The position numbers and the translations under genes are program-made. DNA of 59,564 nt. It comes from Zygnema cylindricum. Taxonomy: Eukaryota > Streptophyta > Zygnematophyceae > Zygnematales > Zygnemataceae. Positions 23,134 through 33,179 of this stretch are shown here, piece after piece. The notes beneath the pieces were generated by a model. It saw only the letters and a list, made by a program, of their open reading frames with translations. It was not told the origin of the DNA and did no database searches. Location: the NCBI GenBank assembly GCA_037447655.1, contig JBBHKE010001946.1:1-59564 (forward strand), in the 5' to 3' direction. Position 1 is the first letter of the stretch. Every line of letters starts with the position of its first letter.

Positions 23134-24157
23134 TGAAACTCTGAGACCTCCATAAGTCCTCAGAGTGGACAGCTTCCAAGATGCCTCTAGGATAACTCTG
23201 ACCCCTTTTTGTTTCAGTGAAAACAACTGCCTCCCTGGCAGACAAAAACTCTAACCACCTGCGCCCATGTGAAGTCAAGACTCCATTGAGTCTATAGCAA
23301 AAAGAATATCTGAATTTGCTCCACTGAGCAGTAAGTTATGGAGGGTCAAAGTTGCCCTTTTGTACACAAGCTCTTTGGGAGAGAGGGTCCTATCTCCTAA
23401 TTTTTCTAAGTCCTATCTCTCTCACAGTCTCTATCTACTGATGTACGGAACCAATCAGGTTACAGTTTCGTACTCAAAAGTACAACTCCCGGTGTACTTT
23501 ATGTACAAACATTGTACGACATAGCCTAAATGTGGACACATGTCATATCCGGATTCGGTGCCATAATCTTCGGAGATTCCACAATCCAACGTAATTCGCC
23601 ACGTGTCATCCGATGTGGCGATGGCCACAAACTGCCGAAATCGATTTGCGCGATCTCGGCGCCAATCACGGCCGTCCGATTAAATTCGGATTTAATCGTA
23701 GCCGTAATAAATACATGCGCGGTATTTGTTTCACTTACGAAACAAATGCGCGGTATTGATTTTTAGTCCGTACCGTAATCCGTACTTTATATATTACCGG
23801 ATCTATGTATCGCGTAATCTATAACAATTAAATGATTTATCGTACGTATACATATTTAAATAATTATCAAACTATATACTACGTAACATTAATTTTAGAC
23901 TTAATGGCTAAGGCTATCGGCTGTTAGCTGCATGCCGGCCGGCAGGTGCAAGGATCAAATCCTGTTGCCGGCATAATCCTTTTATATAAATAAACCCCTA
24001 ACAAATATAAATTTCCCGTAAACCTCTAGATAGCCTAGGTAGCCATGGCTCTAGCTCCCTCTCCAATTTCTCAGTGACTGCGACAAGTTTGAGAGTTTGG
24101 AGAGAGAAGTTAGAGGTAGACTGCCTCGGCTTCTTTCTATTTTTCTATTTAGACCTT
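23134..24157 (-). repeat. 5' LTR of the minus-strand Copia (main part)
   Basis: It starts TGAAACTC on the plus strand and follows the 3' LTR at high similarity. It contains CCACGTGTCATCC (a G-box core, about 23600), GTAC palindromes and a 43-nt hairpin at 23932-23974. The remaining LTR end (TTAATTTCTACA) is at 25351-25384, after a nested LTR. Confidence 0.85.
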
Positions 24158-25310
24158 TGTTAGATAGAAAAGAGTAGAGGCAGTCTGCCTCTGACTCTCT
24201 TCTCCAAGCCCCCACACTTGTCGTAGTCACTGAAGGCTGGAGAGGGAGCTAAAGCCATGGCTGCCTAAGCTTTCCAGAGAGACAGGAATAGATAAAAGGC
24301 ATGTTTACCAAAAATATATTTGACGGACCCAGGAATTGATCCTGGTACCTACCGTCCGTCAAACATCCAGTAGCCGTTAGCTCTAGCCGTTATGTCTAGA
24401 ACAGATATTACGATATATAGGGTTTAACAAATATTTAAACCGTTAAATGTAGATTAATCCGTTTAACGGCTAAATAGATACTTAGTACATAGAAACAGTT
24501 TAATTTAGTACGGAGTACGGAATGGGGGGCAGAACGGATACCGCGCATTTGTTTCGATAGCGAAACAAATACCGCGCGTCGAATTTCAGCGGCTAGGATT
24601 ATAGCCGGTTTTGATCGGACGGCTACGATAAGCGCCGCGATCACGGAAAAGGTACTTTTGGCGTTTTACGGTCTTTGTCACGTCAGGTGACACGTGGCGT
24701 GATAACATTGGACTACGGGAATTCCGGAGATTACAGGAACTAATCCTGATTTGACACGTGTCGACATTTTGGCCATGTCGTACAATGGTCGTACAGAAAG
24801 TACACCGGCACCTGTACTTTTCTGTACGACACAGTAATTTGATTGGTGCCGTACTTCAGTAGATAGAGTTTTAGAGAGGGTTTAGGACTTAGAAAATTTT
24901 GCGTAGGCAGCTGCCTCTCCCAGAGAGCACCCTATATAAATGGCAAACTTTGGCCAGCCATAACTATCAATTTACTTGACCATTTTCAGTGATTCTTTTT
25001 GCTGCGGACTCAGGGGAGTCCAAGCTACACAGGGGTGTAGTCGGTCAGAGTTTTTGTCTGCCAGGGTGGCTGTATTTCTAAGGGAAAGTCAAAGTGGGTG
25101 AATGTGTCCAAATCTCATATTCTAACTTTGCATTCTGTGGTGGAACTGAGCACACAGAAAGTGTTATTTCACAGGGGTGAATCAATATTGGGGTTCTGAC
25201 TGTCAAGGGGTCAGTCACTTGGGTTTATATTAACTTGAAGTCGGCACTATCTAGATTAGCTTCTTTTGGATCTGCATACTCTGAGGGCCAATGGAGGTCT
25301 CAGAGTTTCA
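24158..25310 (+). mobile_element. Inverted Copia LTR nested in the 5' LTR
   Basis: 1153 bp, starting TGTTAGATAG and ending AGAGTTTCA, in the opposite orientation to the host LTR and only moderately similar, so a sister subfamily. A TATATAAA box is at 24933-24940, downstream of ACACGTGG and GTAC-rich blocks, giving a plausible U3 promoter. There is no 5-bp target duplication. Instead it is flanked by two 40-bp direct copies (24117-24156 and 25311-25350, two differences). It has no internal region, so it is a solo LTR or a recombination product. Confidence 0.7.
24320..24362. other. Conserved LTR hairpin
   Basis: Arms ttgacggac and gtccgtcaa pair perfectly, with an inner 5-bp stem and 7-nt loop resembling a tRNA T-arm. 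The counterpart at 23932-23974 keeps the pairing with different bases, and 18527-18569 is a decayed version. Confidence 0.55.
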
Positions 25311-25563
25311 TAGACTGCCTCAGCTTCTTTCTATATTTCTATTTAGACCTAGAAAATACTAAAAATGGACCATTAATTTCTACACAGGACCTTCCTCTGT
25401 GTGAGAAGGAATCAGTGCTGCCACTACCTCCCTTCTTATTCGAGGAGGGACCTGTTTGGATCCGGAGATTCAAGACCCCGGAGGAGGCTAACCGGCTCAA
25501 TTTGTCAGTCCCAGTAGACAGGCTTCACCATGGTTCCTCAAAACTACGGAGGAGGAAAAGAAA

Positions 25564-27050
25564 ATGGGGGACATCCGGATCTTCACAGGTGATAACTCTG
25601 GGATTGCTTTCTCCGATTTCAAACTGCTCTAGAAATCTTTCGCACAATCCGAAATTAACAAATATAGGGGGAGATCCATACCATCGGATTACGAAAAAAC
25701 TCTTTTTCCAATGAGGGTCAATTATTTAGCCAAAGGGGCATTGGCGGATTATAAGGAACGTCAACCCTTGTTGATAGCCCCTACTATCAAAATATCAGAT
25801 CCAGACTTGGACGCTGATGTCCTTCAGGCAGCCGCAGAGTTCGCCTCCCCCGCTTTAGCTCCTATCAAAATCACGTTCACTATGGACATGAATTCACGTT
25901 CAGTATGGACATGATGTGCAGGCCCAAGGTAGGGCCTATGTAAATTATTTTCAAGGTTTACAAGTCGCCGAGGCCGCCACTCGGATGATTGCCAACCTCA
26001 CTCACTGTACAACTCTCTTGGACGCTTAGAGACTCTTTTATACAAAAAGGAACAAAAAAGCAATCAAGGAGTTAACCGATTTCCGATGTTTGAAGGATGA
26101 AACTCCTCAGACCCTGTTCAACCGCCTCTCCAGCCTCTGTCAGAAGACCAAACTGTCCACCATTGATACGCCATCAATGGCCACCAATTACTATGTGGTT
26201 GTTCGAAAATCATTCGGGCCAACAGGGCAGACAACTCTAGACAATTGGAGTGCCAATCACGCTATACACGACGAGAATCCTACGGCTCAAGAAATTTCAC
26301 TAGCGGCAATGAAGTTGTATGATCATTTTATGAACAGCGAGGCGAGAGAAAAGGTTGTTGCGGGAAAAGCAAGAGCCAACTTTGCAGGTTTTGCGGGGGA
26401 ATCACCTCTCAGCTAAGAGGATCATACTGAACTTCAAGCTTTGCGGAAGATTAAAGGGAAAGAGGAAGCTGAAACTAAAACCGAACTCGCAATGAGGGCA
26501 GATGAAAAAGTTTATCTTTACAATTGCCTGAACTGCAATCAAACTGGTCACGGGTGGAAAAGATGCCCCAGAAAACTCAACCCATAACTCCCGATTAAGA
26601 AAAAAGAGTTTGAGAATGAACGTGCAAAAACAACCCGGAGGCAGCAGGATCGTAAACTGGTCACGGGTGGAAAAGATGCCCCAGAAAACTCAGCCTATAA
26701 CTCCCGATTAAGAAAAAAGAGTTTGAGAATGAACGTGCAAAAACAACCCGGAGGCAGCAGGAACGTAAAGAAGGAGGCGGAGCAGGGGACCGCACGTCGG
26801 TCACTAGAGACAGCTATAAACCTACTCCTTGTTCTAAAACGACAAAAATGTCTCAATCCCAGTTGAGACAAATACAACTTCCTAAACTTGATGATGCTCA
26901 GATCTCAAATGAGCTAAGGGGGAAGTATACAACTGACGGGTCGAAATGTGAGGCTTGTGGTTTCATGGGGCACAAAGAGGGGCAATGTTTCCGAAAGAAC
27001 GGGGTCTCGAAAGAAATGCTGCAATACGCGCTGTTCATAAGCTAAGGGGA
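25564..27050 (+). pseudogene. Ty3/gypsy gag relic with CCHC knuckles
   Basis: From ATG 25564 the frame reads MGDIRIFTGDNSGIAFSDFKLL, cut to MGDIRIFTGDNSGIAF and a stop soon after where a Trp codon is likely. Further gag pieces follow, among them TLFNRLSSLCQKTKL and AIHDENPTAQEISLAAMKLYDHF. A knuckle CLNCNQTGHGWKRC lies at about 26522-26570, and a second Cys/His cluster CEACGFMGHKEGQC at about 26947-26990. A 113-bp tandem duplication shifts the frame between them. The order gag, protease, methyltransferase, RT, RNase H, integrase defines one decayed Ty3-type element. No 5' LTR is seen because the Copia sits directly upstream. Confidence 0.75.
26541..26766 (+). repeat. 113-bp tandem duplication in Ty3 gag
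   Basis: Two near-identical copies, 26541-26653 and 26654-26766, both starting aaactggtcacgggtggaaa. The length is not a multiple of three, so it changes the frame. Confidence 0.85.
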
Positions 27051-28080
27051 AACAACCGTTAATCCCCTGCCACTTCAACTTTTGTATCCACGGGAATGCC
27101 GATCTCTTAGTGAACCAAGGCCCAGTACAATGACGCAAGAAAAGATCATCCAGCAACAGAGCAGTCAATTGCACGCTTTGGCAGCAGAACAAGCTGCTCT
27201 CCGCGTGTGATCAAATGCTCGCACCCTCGACCTTTGATGGCAACTCAAAAACTGCAAAAACAAAAACAAGAACTGCTGCAAAAGATGGCTGAGCTGGAAC
27301 AGCAAACCACAGTGGGGGGTGATGACGATGACCTAATGGGATGGGATATGGAGCCTACAAATGCTCATCATGCTCGGACATTACTGTCCGGAGCGTGGAA
27401 CGTTAGAGTAAGAGACAGTCGTAGGCAACTGCGCCCTAGAAAAGGGACCAATAGCCGATGGAACGAGGGGACCACAACCATAAAACCACCGGTTCTTTAT
27501 CCTTCACACCCAGAGCGGTCCTCCTAAACAGTGACATTGGGCTGGGCCTAAAGCCAACTCATCCGCCTCCTCCATCTCCAAAGAAACATCCTCCTGGTTT
27601 GAAAGATTTTAAAAAACCCCAGTTGGAAAAAGATCCTTCAACCACTGAGACAGATCAAGAATGGTTTGACCGATACCTGGTTGAAAGACCAACCATCGAT
27701 CCTCCGATTACACCTCCAATAGGGAATTTTGACGAGGAAAGTGCAGAAGGAGGGGGGGGGGGAACAGGAGAAATCGGAAGATGACAATTCACCCATGTCA
27801 TCGCCCAAAGCTCTCCCTCCTTCCTCTAAGCCGGTAGTAATGTTAGTACGGCACTTGATGCCCTACGCTCTGACTCATGTCAAAACGCTAGCCTCCTCCC
27901 ACATTTTCCCCGAAGAAATACTCATACAAGCATTAGGGGAAGAGATTCACACCAAGAAAGAAAGGGTCGCGTTGGCATAACCACCCAAGACGAGTTTCAT
28001 GGCGGCAAAACCAAAAACTTCTATGGCCAATAGAGATTATAAGGCCCTATCAATTGCTCTTATTTTTAACATGACGGGAA
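27051..28080 (+). pseudogene. Ty3 linker region with coiled-coil and acidic segments
   Basis: Open pieces between gag and protease. At 27237-27310 a Gln/Lys/Leu-rich heptad stretch (KLQKQKQELLQKMAELEQQ) suggests a coiled coil, followed by an acidic GGDDDDLMGWD. Pro-rich pieces follow to 27784, then 27729-27980 (IFPEEILIQALGEEIH). These are probably parts of the gag-pol polyprotein; no family is recognised. Confidence 0.5.
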
Positions 28081-28104
28081 ATTTTAATTTTAATGGATAT
28101 GGCG

Positions 28105-28570
28105 AGTATGAGGATGCCGTAGTAAACACTGGAGCTCTTCGAATCTCATAACCACATTAGCATTACAACAAATGCCCGAGGAACTCCGGTCGAAAACCAG
28201 TCCAAGTCACATTTGCGTGAGTACAGTCAGCAATGGGAGCCAACCAGTCTACGCCATCATCAAGGCAATGGAAATCAAATTTGCTAATGACGCGGGCCAA
28301 TACGTACTTATTCCATTCCCCTTCCTAGTGGTGGAAGGTAAGCAGTTTGAAATTTTGCTGCGTATGGCTACCTGGACCAGGATGAACATGGAATTGAGCG
28401 TGTGGAAAGAACAAATTACAGTTTTAGACCCGGAGGACCCAAAGGGCACCAAAGTGGTGGTCCCTTGGATTTATGGAACCGGGCAAAAACAACTTTCCAT
28501 ATATCTAGATGTTATCCCGTATATTCTGCATCAACACCTTCAGAGTTGTTTGGAGACTCCACAAATATTG
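28105..28570 (+). pseudogene. Ty3 retropepsin-like protease relic
   Basis: VVNTGA at about 28119-28136 occupies the place of the aspartic protease DTGA motif; Asp is Asn here, a GAC to AAC change. After a one-base shift the frame 28145-28636 continues LITTLALQQMPEEL, VSTVSNGSQPVYAI and FLVVEGKQFEILL, which fits the flap and core of a retropepsin. With the catalytic Asp lost and the frame broken it cannot be active. Confidence 0.6.
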
Positions 28571-28682
28571 CTGACTCTATATAGCAATTCGATATATCCA
28601 AGTGGTGGGAAAAGAAGTATTATAATAAATTGGTAAAGATGGCCAGACTTTAGCTGGAAGTGGACAGAAGCTTTGCCGCCAT

Positions 28683-29760
28683 ATCGCACAAAATAGCAAA
28701 GGTTCTCCGGTCAAAACCTTTGACAGTTTCTTAAAAAGGGAACGACTTTGATGGACAAGTGGTGTCACTGGAGAGCTTGCCCTCGAACTCAAGATTCTAT
28801 CATTATTTTCTGTTTTCAATTTCGACCTGGAAGCCGTCTTGAAAGCAGGATACAAAGTAGAAACATACTCGCCAGTTGAGATTGACCTGGACACCCGTGC
28901 AATTAGCGAGTATAGACTACAGCATCTTCACCAACTTTACCCACAACAACTTCCAGTATCAACCATGTCTAACTCTCATCGCAGGCTACCTCAGAATGTG
29001 GACAACATTACAAATTCACATTTGGAAAAGCTGGGACAAGTAGATCAGGTGGTCGCTGGATGGCCATACCAAGGGTACTGGTTAGCAGGATAGGGCAGGG
29101 GACACCAAGATGTCGGTAGCATGACATTCTTCCATATGACGCGACTGATAATAGAGATATAGAAATGTCATGACACGCCAGTGGGGTATGTCCTGGAAAA
29201 TGTTCATCCCACATATGATAAAAGAAAACTGGTGGTTAGTAGCTGGAACCACGTAACTCAAGTTCTGGGAACTCCCATAGTTTTTGACGCATCTTAGATT
29301 GGATCAATAACCCACAGAGTTCGAGCTTATTGGACCAACTTGGTTCCTCTTCCAATAGTCCAACAGCTCTTGAAAACACTGGTTCCGGATCCTAACATCA
29401 TAGTTGAGCAAATACTCGTTCCAGGGCAAATGGCCATCTGTGACGAAAGCTGACCGAGCACCCTTCTTCAGTTGCAATCCTCTCGGGAATCCACGGAAAG
29501 CCCTACCAACCCTGGTATCATTCCCCAACAGCCATGCTTACTGGAAAGGTGCCCCAAGAATGATATTTGACAGCATAGCCGCAACGTGGACAACACCAAG
29601 AATTTAAGAATAGGAACGAGCAATGGGATTTTGATAGGGAACCACAGCACCACCAAGGGTCTCAGTCTCAAAATAATGCAGTTTGATCAAGCAAAGTATG
29701 GATTTGAATGCAATTTCTTGGGTGCTACAACATTCTTTGGCATTCTCCAGCCTACAATCT
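28683..29760 (+). pseudogene. Retrotransposon-encoded C5 cytosine DNA methyltransferase (decayed)
   Basis: Placed between protease and reverse transcriptase. In one frame to about 29430: motif I region LELKILSLFS (the glycine-rich part is altered), motif II SPVEID at about 28874, then YRLQHLHQLYPQQLP, motif IV VVAGWPYQGY at about 29048 (catalytic PCQ here PYQ), motif VI GYVLENV ending at 29204, and motif VIII THRVRAYWTNL at about 29310. After one frameshift near 29425: ADRAPFFSCN, RKALPTLVSFPNSHAY (target-recognition and motif IX region), ERAMGF, and the motif X-like segment MDLNAISWVLQ at 29698. The length fits a full catalytic domain. TAG stops at 29091, 29160 and 29295 each fit CAG to TAG. 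Known C5 methyltransferases transfer methyl from SAM to cytosine; this copy is inactive by sequence. Such domains in retrotransposons are reported from charophytes and dinoflagellates. A host pseudogene is unlikely because it sits in polyprotein position. Confidence 0.88.
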
Positions 29761-29764
29761 CTAA

Positions 29765-30060
29765 AGTCACAGACAATATACCTTCAAGCTCCACAATTGT
29801 TGGCCATGCAAGCTACTTTAAAACTTGAGGGGTGGAGAAAGGCAAGAAGAGGAAAAATCACAATATTACATTCAAAGATCACACAGAACCCAGGATTTTC
29901 CTCAGTGGGGGGGAGCGAATGCTCAAAACATAAAATTGTCAGTAGCACCGTTTTTGCATCTGAGCACAGCACCGTTTTTGCATCTGAGCACGGGGCAGAT
30001 CCATAGGTAGAGCTTAAATTCGACATCTCCCTCAGGGGTTGACCGGCGGAAGCATGGGCT
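29765..30060 (+). other. Spacer between methyltransferase and RT, small direct repeat
   Basis: Contains a 27-bp tandem duplication at about 29945-29998 (gcaccgtttttgcatctgag twice). Otherwise no domain is seen; probably part of the polyprotein linker. Confidence 0.4.
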
Positions 30061-30069
30061 GCAGTGGAA

Positions 30070-31000
30070 CCCAAAAAGATGGACTGGACTCTAAGGGAAA
30101 AGCTAGATCCACATCAAAAGGCTTGACTCTCCAAGCTGTTAGAGGAGAACGGGCACGTGTTGAATTGGTCTGACACATATATAAGAATCTATAAGGGGAC
30201 CCCTTTTTGGATAGATCTGACTGATAAGATGTTAACTGTTTAGCAGAAAGAGTATCCTCTCAGCTTGAAGGAGAAGGAGTTCATCACCGTAAAGGTGCAG
30301 ACTTTGGTGGACGTAGGGCTTAAACAGTAGAGTACTGGGCTATATGGGTTCGCCTCTTTAACACTGCTCCCGCCACAGAAAGACTCCTTCGGGAAAACTC
30401 TAGATTTTCAGATGTGTGGAGACTATCGAATGCTCAACACGGCAACTGTTTTCGATCGTTATCCAATGCCTACCCCAGAAGAGATCTTTGATTCTCTTCC
30501 TAGGGTCACCATTTATTCCACATTGGATATGAAGAATGGATTCCACCAGATTGCAATGGAGCCAAAGCACAGAGAGAGGACAGCTTTTTGGGAAGGGACC
30601 AGGTTGTATGAGTGGTTGTACAAGCCATTTGATTTCAAAAATGCACCTGCAAAATTCCAACAGGCTATGGACTAGGCCCTCTAGGGAATAGATTGTGCAC
30701 ATTGTTACATTGACGATGTATTCATTTTCTCTAAAACATTCGAAAAACACTTAGATCATATATAGATAGTTCTCCGACCTCTCCAAGCAGCGTGCTTAAA
30801 GTGCCATCTGAGGAAGGGAATCTTAGGGGTGCAAAAAATCAATTATCTGGGTCATGAGGTGACTTCAGGACAGTGGGTCCCCACATGGTTAAGAAGGCAG
30901 CGCTCGAAGCACTTCCACCCTGGCAGGAAATTTCTGCCCTCTGCACTTTCCTAGGTCTGGCCAACTATTACCAGAGGTTTATTCCCGCATTCAACAGCCA
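30070..31000 (+). pseudogene. Ty3 reverse transcriptase relic
   Basis: Largely one frame. MCGDYRMLN and DRYPMPTPEEIF at 30412-30490, IYSTLDMKNGFHQIAM, LYKPFDFKNAPAKFQQAMD, then after two TAG codons CYIDDVFIFS, the YxDD catalytic motif. YLGHEVT follows at about 30845. This order is typical of Ty3/gypsy RT and differs from Copia (YVDD). The stops inside QAMD-TAG-AL-TAG-GID fit CAG to TAG. Confidence 0.88.
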
Positions 31001-31149
31001 CGCCCAGCCATTGAATCAATTATTGCGAAAGGACCAAGAGTGGCACTAGGTAGAAGAACAGCAGATCGATTTTCAGTACTTGAAAGACTCCCTAAAGGAG
31101 CATCCGGTGCTCCGGACGCCTGGTCACCAACGACCTTTCCTCCTTTATA

Positions 31150-31510
31150 CTGATTGGAGCAGGTCGGATTGGGAGCAATGCTGGCACAATTCCATGATGC
31201 AGGGGCAAAATACGTAGTGGCTTACACCAGTCGGAGCAATAACAAGGCCAAAGGGAATTACAGCAGTTACCACGGGGAATTACTTGCCGCAGTATGGGCC
31301 ATACACCACTTCAGGCCTAACCTCTACGGAGTACATTTCACCCTTATTACGGACCACCAGCCCCTCAAATAAATAATGGAAAACAGTAAGTTGACTGGCA
31401 AGTTGGCCAGATGGGTTCTCATTTTGCCAGAATATGATTTCAACATCATTCACCGAGTTGCGGAGATTCATGGGAATGCAGACGGACTCAGCAAGAATCG
31501 AGACCCTTCC
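31150..31510 (+). pseudogene. Ty3 RNase H relic
   Basis: The frame from 31154 reads VGLGAMLAQFHD, YVVAYTSRSNNKAKGNYSSYHGELLAAVWAI and FTLITDHQPLK, the RNase H connection and active-site blocks of Ty3 elements, then LARWVLILPEYDFNIIHR and the GNADGLSKN end block after a stop. Confidence 0.85.
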
Positions 31511-31799
31511 ACCAGATCTCTTTTGGGGCTCGGCACAATGAAGAACCGGAGCTTAGCTTGGGACATATCAGGGCTTCTTTCGCCTTCATTTGACTGCCTT
31601 GTACTGAAAGAGAAGAGTTGACTTTTGCTGTCGGCGTCAAGGGCCATGCTCCCTTTGGAGCTGGCAGCAAGGATATTTGGAGTGACACCATTTTTCTCCA
31701 GTCCATCCAGAATGGTTTCCCTCTTCCTCACTTGGCCGGGAGTCATTTGTCTTGTGTTCTGACACGGATGGCGGCGTATGAATGGGACCAAAACATTCT

Positions 31800-32950
31800 T
31801 CTCATAAAATGGGCCGATAAGACAAGGAAAGTGGTCCCCCCTTCGGGAGATTGGGAACTCTCATTGATCGACTTCGCCAGCACTACGGTCACTTCGGACA
31901 AAAACGAACAACCTCACTCGTTACAGGGTCGTACTGCTAGCATGGGTTGCGCGCTTATGTCAACCATGAGGTGCAGACATGCCCTTCTTGTGACCGGGTG
32001 AATGCCGCCTTTGACAAGGAGGGTGGAACGGAACTTCATTCCCTCCCCATCCTGGGGATGTTTTACCGGTGGTCACTGGATCTCTTGGGACAACTCCCAA
32101 CCAGCCGGAGGGGAAACTGTTTTGTTTTGGTAATGATTGAACAATACTCCAAACGATTCAAACTCGTGATCCTTCCTTGAAAGGAGTCAAAAGCAATCGC
32201 GAACACATTGTTGTAAAGAGTGTTGTCCCAATTTGGAGCACTCGCAAAAGTTCTCACGGATCAGGGTTCCGAGTTTGCCGGAGAATTTTCTAACCTCCTT
32301 GAGAAGTGCCTCATTGACCACTGGTTTACCAGCCGAGACTACCCCTAAGCCGACGGTCTGGCTGAGAGGTGTGTACAGAGAGTGAAGCGGTCACTATGAA
32401 AATATGTAGTTGAAGAGTATTTGGGGGAAGGGGACAGACGGGTGCCTTGGATTGCCATGGGATACAAGTTTAGTAGGCAGGCCTCCCTCCACTCCTGTAG
32501 CCCTTACTTCATTCTCGTCGGGCGACATCCCATCCTACTAGGAGCTACCTCCGCTGAGGCGGTTGTGCTTCTACAAATGGACAACTAAAGGACTGTCGAG
32601 AAATTGATTACCAACCGGGCCAAAGTATGTCACCGGGAAATACCTTTGGCTATGGGAAATCTACAAGCTCTTTAGCATAGGGATCAGCTTTGGTATTCCC
32701 AACGCCAGAATGGAAATTATGTCCCACAGCAAAGGCGATTCTTACCTGGGTATTTTGTGTGTCGCATGCAATAGAAGAACGATACTTTGGACATTTCGGC
32801 CGGACAAGTGATACTGAAAGTAGTGGAGGTCTCTTAGAAAGGGGTTCTTAACTTGGAGGGGAAAGACGGCCGCAAAAGTAAAGAAAATCAGATCAATGTG
32901 GCTCCTTGCCACCTAAGAGGGCTATAATACGAACCCACTTTCCACCTAAC
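31800..32950 (+). pseudogene. Ty3 integrase relic
   Basis: An N-terminal zinc module HYGHFGQKR ... CPSCDR (H-x3-H, C-x2-C) lies at about 31883-32000. The core follows with WSLDLLGQLP (first Asp), VLTDQGSEFAG (second Asp) and ADGLAERCVQR (Glu), and then a C-terminal segment with ILVGRHPILLGA, DQLWYSQRQNG and CHLRGL, the place of the GPY/F-type tail. Several in-frame stops interrupt it, mostly at codons one transition from Gln, Arg or Trp. Confidence 0.85.
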
Positions 32951-32972
32951 TTATTTTGCATAACCACCCTCC

Positions 32973-33131
32973 TGTTCCTCTGCTTGCAATGGGTCCTCTA
33001 CGCCCGACCTTCTGTTAATGTGTGAACATTGTCACCAGGGGTGGCACCAAGGCCCCTTACCACTGAATTGGGAGCACCGCTCTCATCGCGCAATTCCGTG
33101 GTTTTGTGGGGATTGCGAATTTGGCTGCTAA
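32973..33131 (+). pseudogene. PHD-finger-like Cys/His module at the C-terminus of Ty3 pol
   Basis: In the same frame as the integrase tail, after TAA codons one transition from CAA, the protein reads CSSAC, then LLLMCEHCHQGWHQG, then PWFCGDC and a TAA at 33129-33131. Spacing (C-x3-C, C-x2-C, H, C-x2-C) and the WH and W-F-C-x2-C signatures fit a PHD zinc finger with seven of eight ligands; the Cys expected three residues after the His is Pro. PHD fingers bind histone H3 tails, so a targeting role like that of chromodomains in other Ty3 integrases is possible. This is inference. Confidence 0.55.
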
Positions 33132-33179
33132 TTTGTCTAATCCTCTTAGTCACACGTGAGTCAAAGGAGGGGGGGAATC

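Larger units (their letters stand above)
17744..25384 (-). mobile_element. Ty1/Copia retrotransposon with two LTRs and a nested LTR
   Basis: The element lies on the minus strand: 5' LTR at 23134-24157 plus 25351-25384, internal gag-pol 23133-18785, 3' LTR 17744-18784. LTRs start TGTA and end TTTCA in element orientation. A polypurine AAATAAGGGGAG abuts the 3' LTR and a primer-binding site abuts the 5' LTR. The flanking pentamers are CACGA on the left and CAGGA on the right, a possible target duplication with one change. The right LTR is split by an inverted LTR of a related subfamily. Several frameshifts mean it cannot act on its own. It appears to have landed just 5' of the Ty3 element. Confidence 0.85.

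Noticed and set aside
20408-23136. Plus-strand frames opposite the minus-strand Copia gag-pol
   Set aside because: Antisense of clear gag-pol coding sequence.
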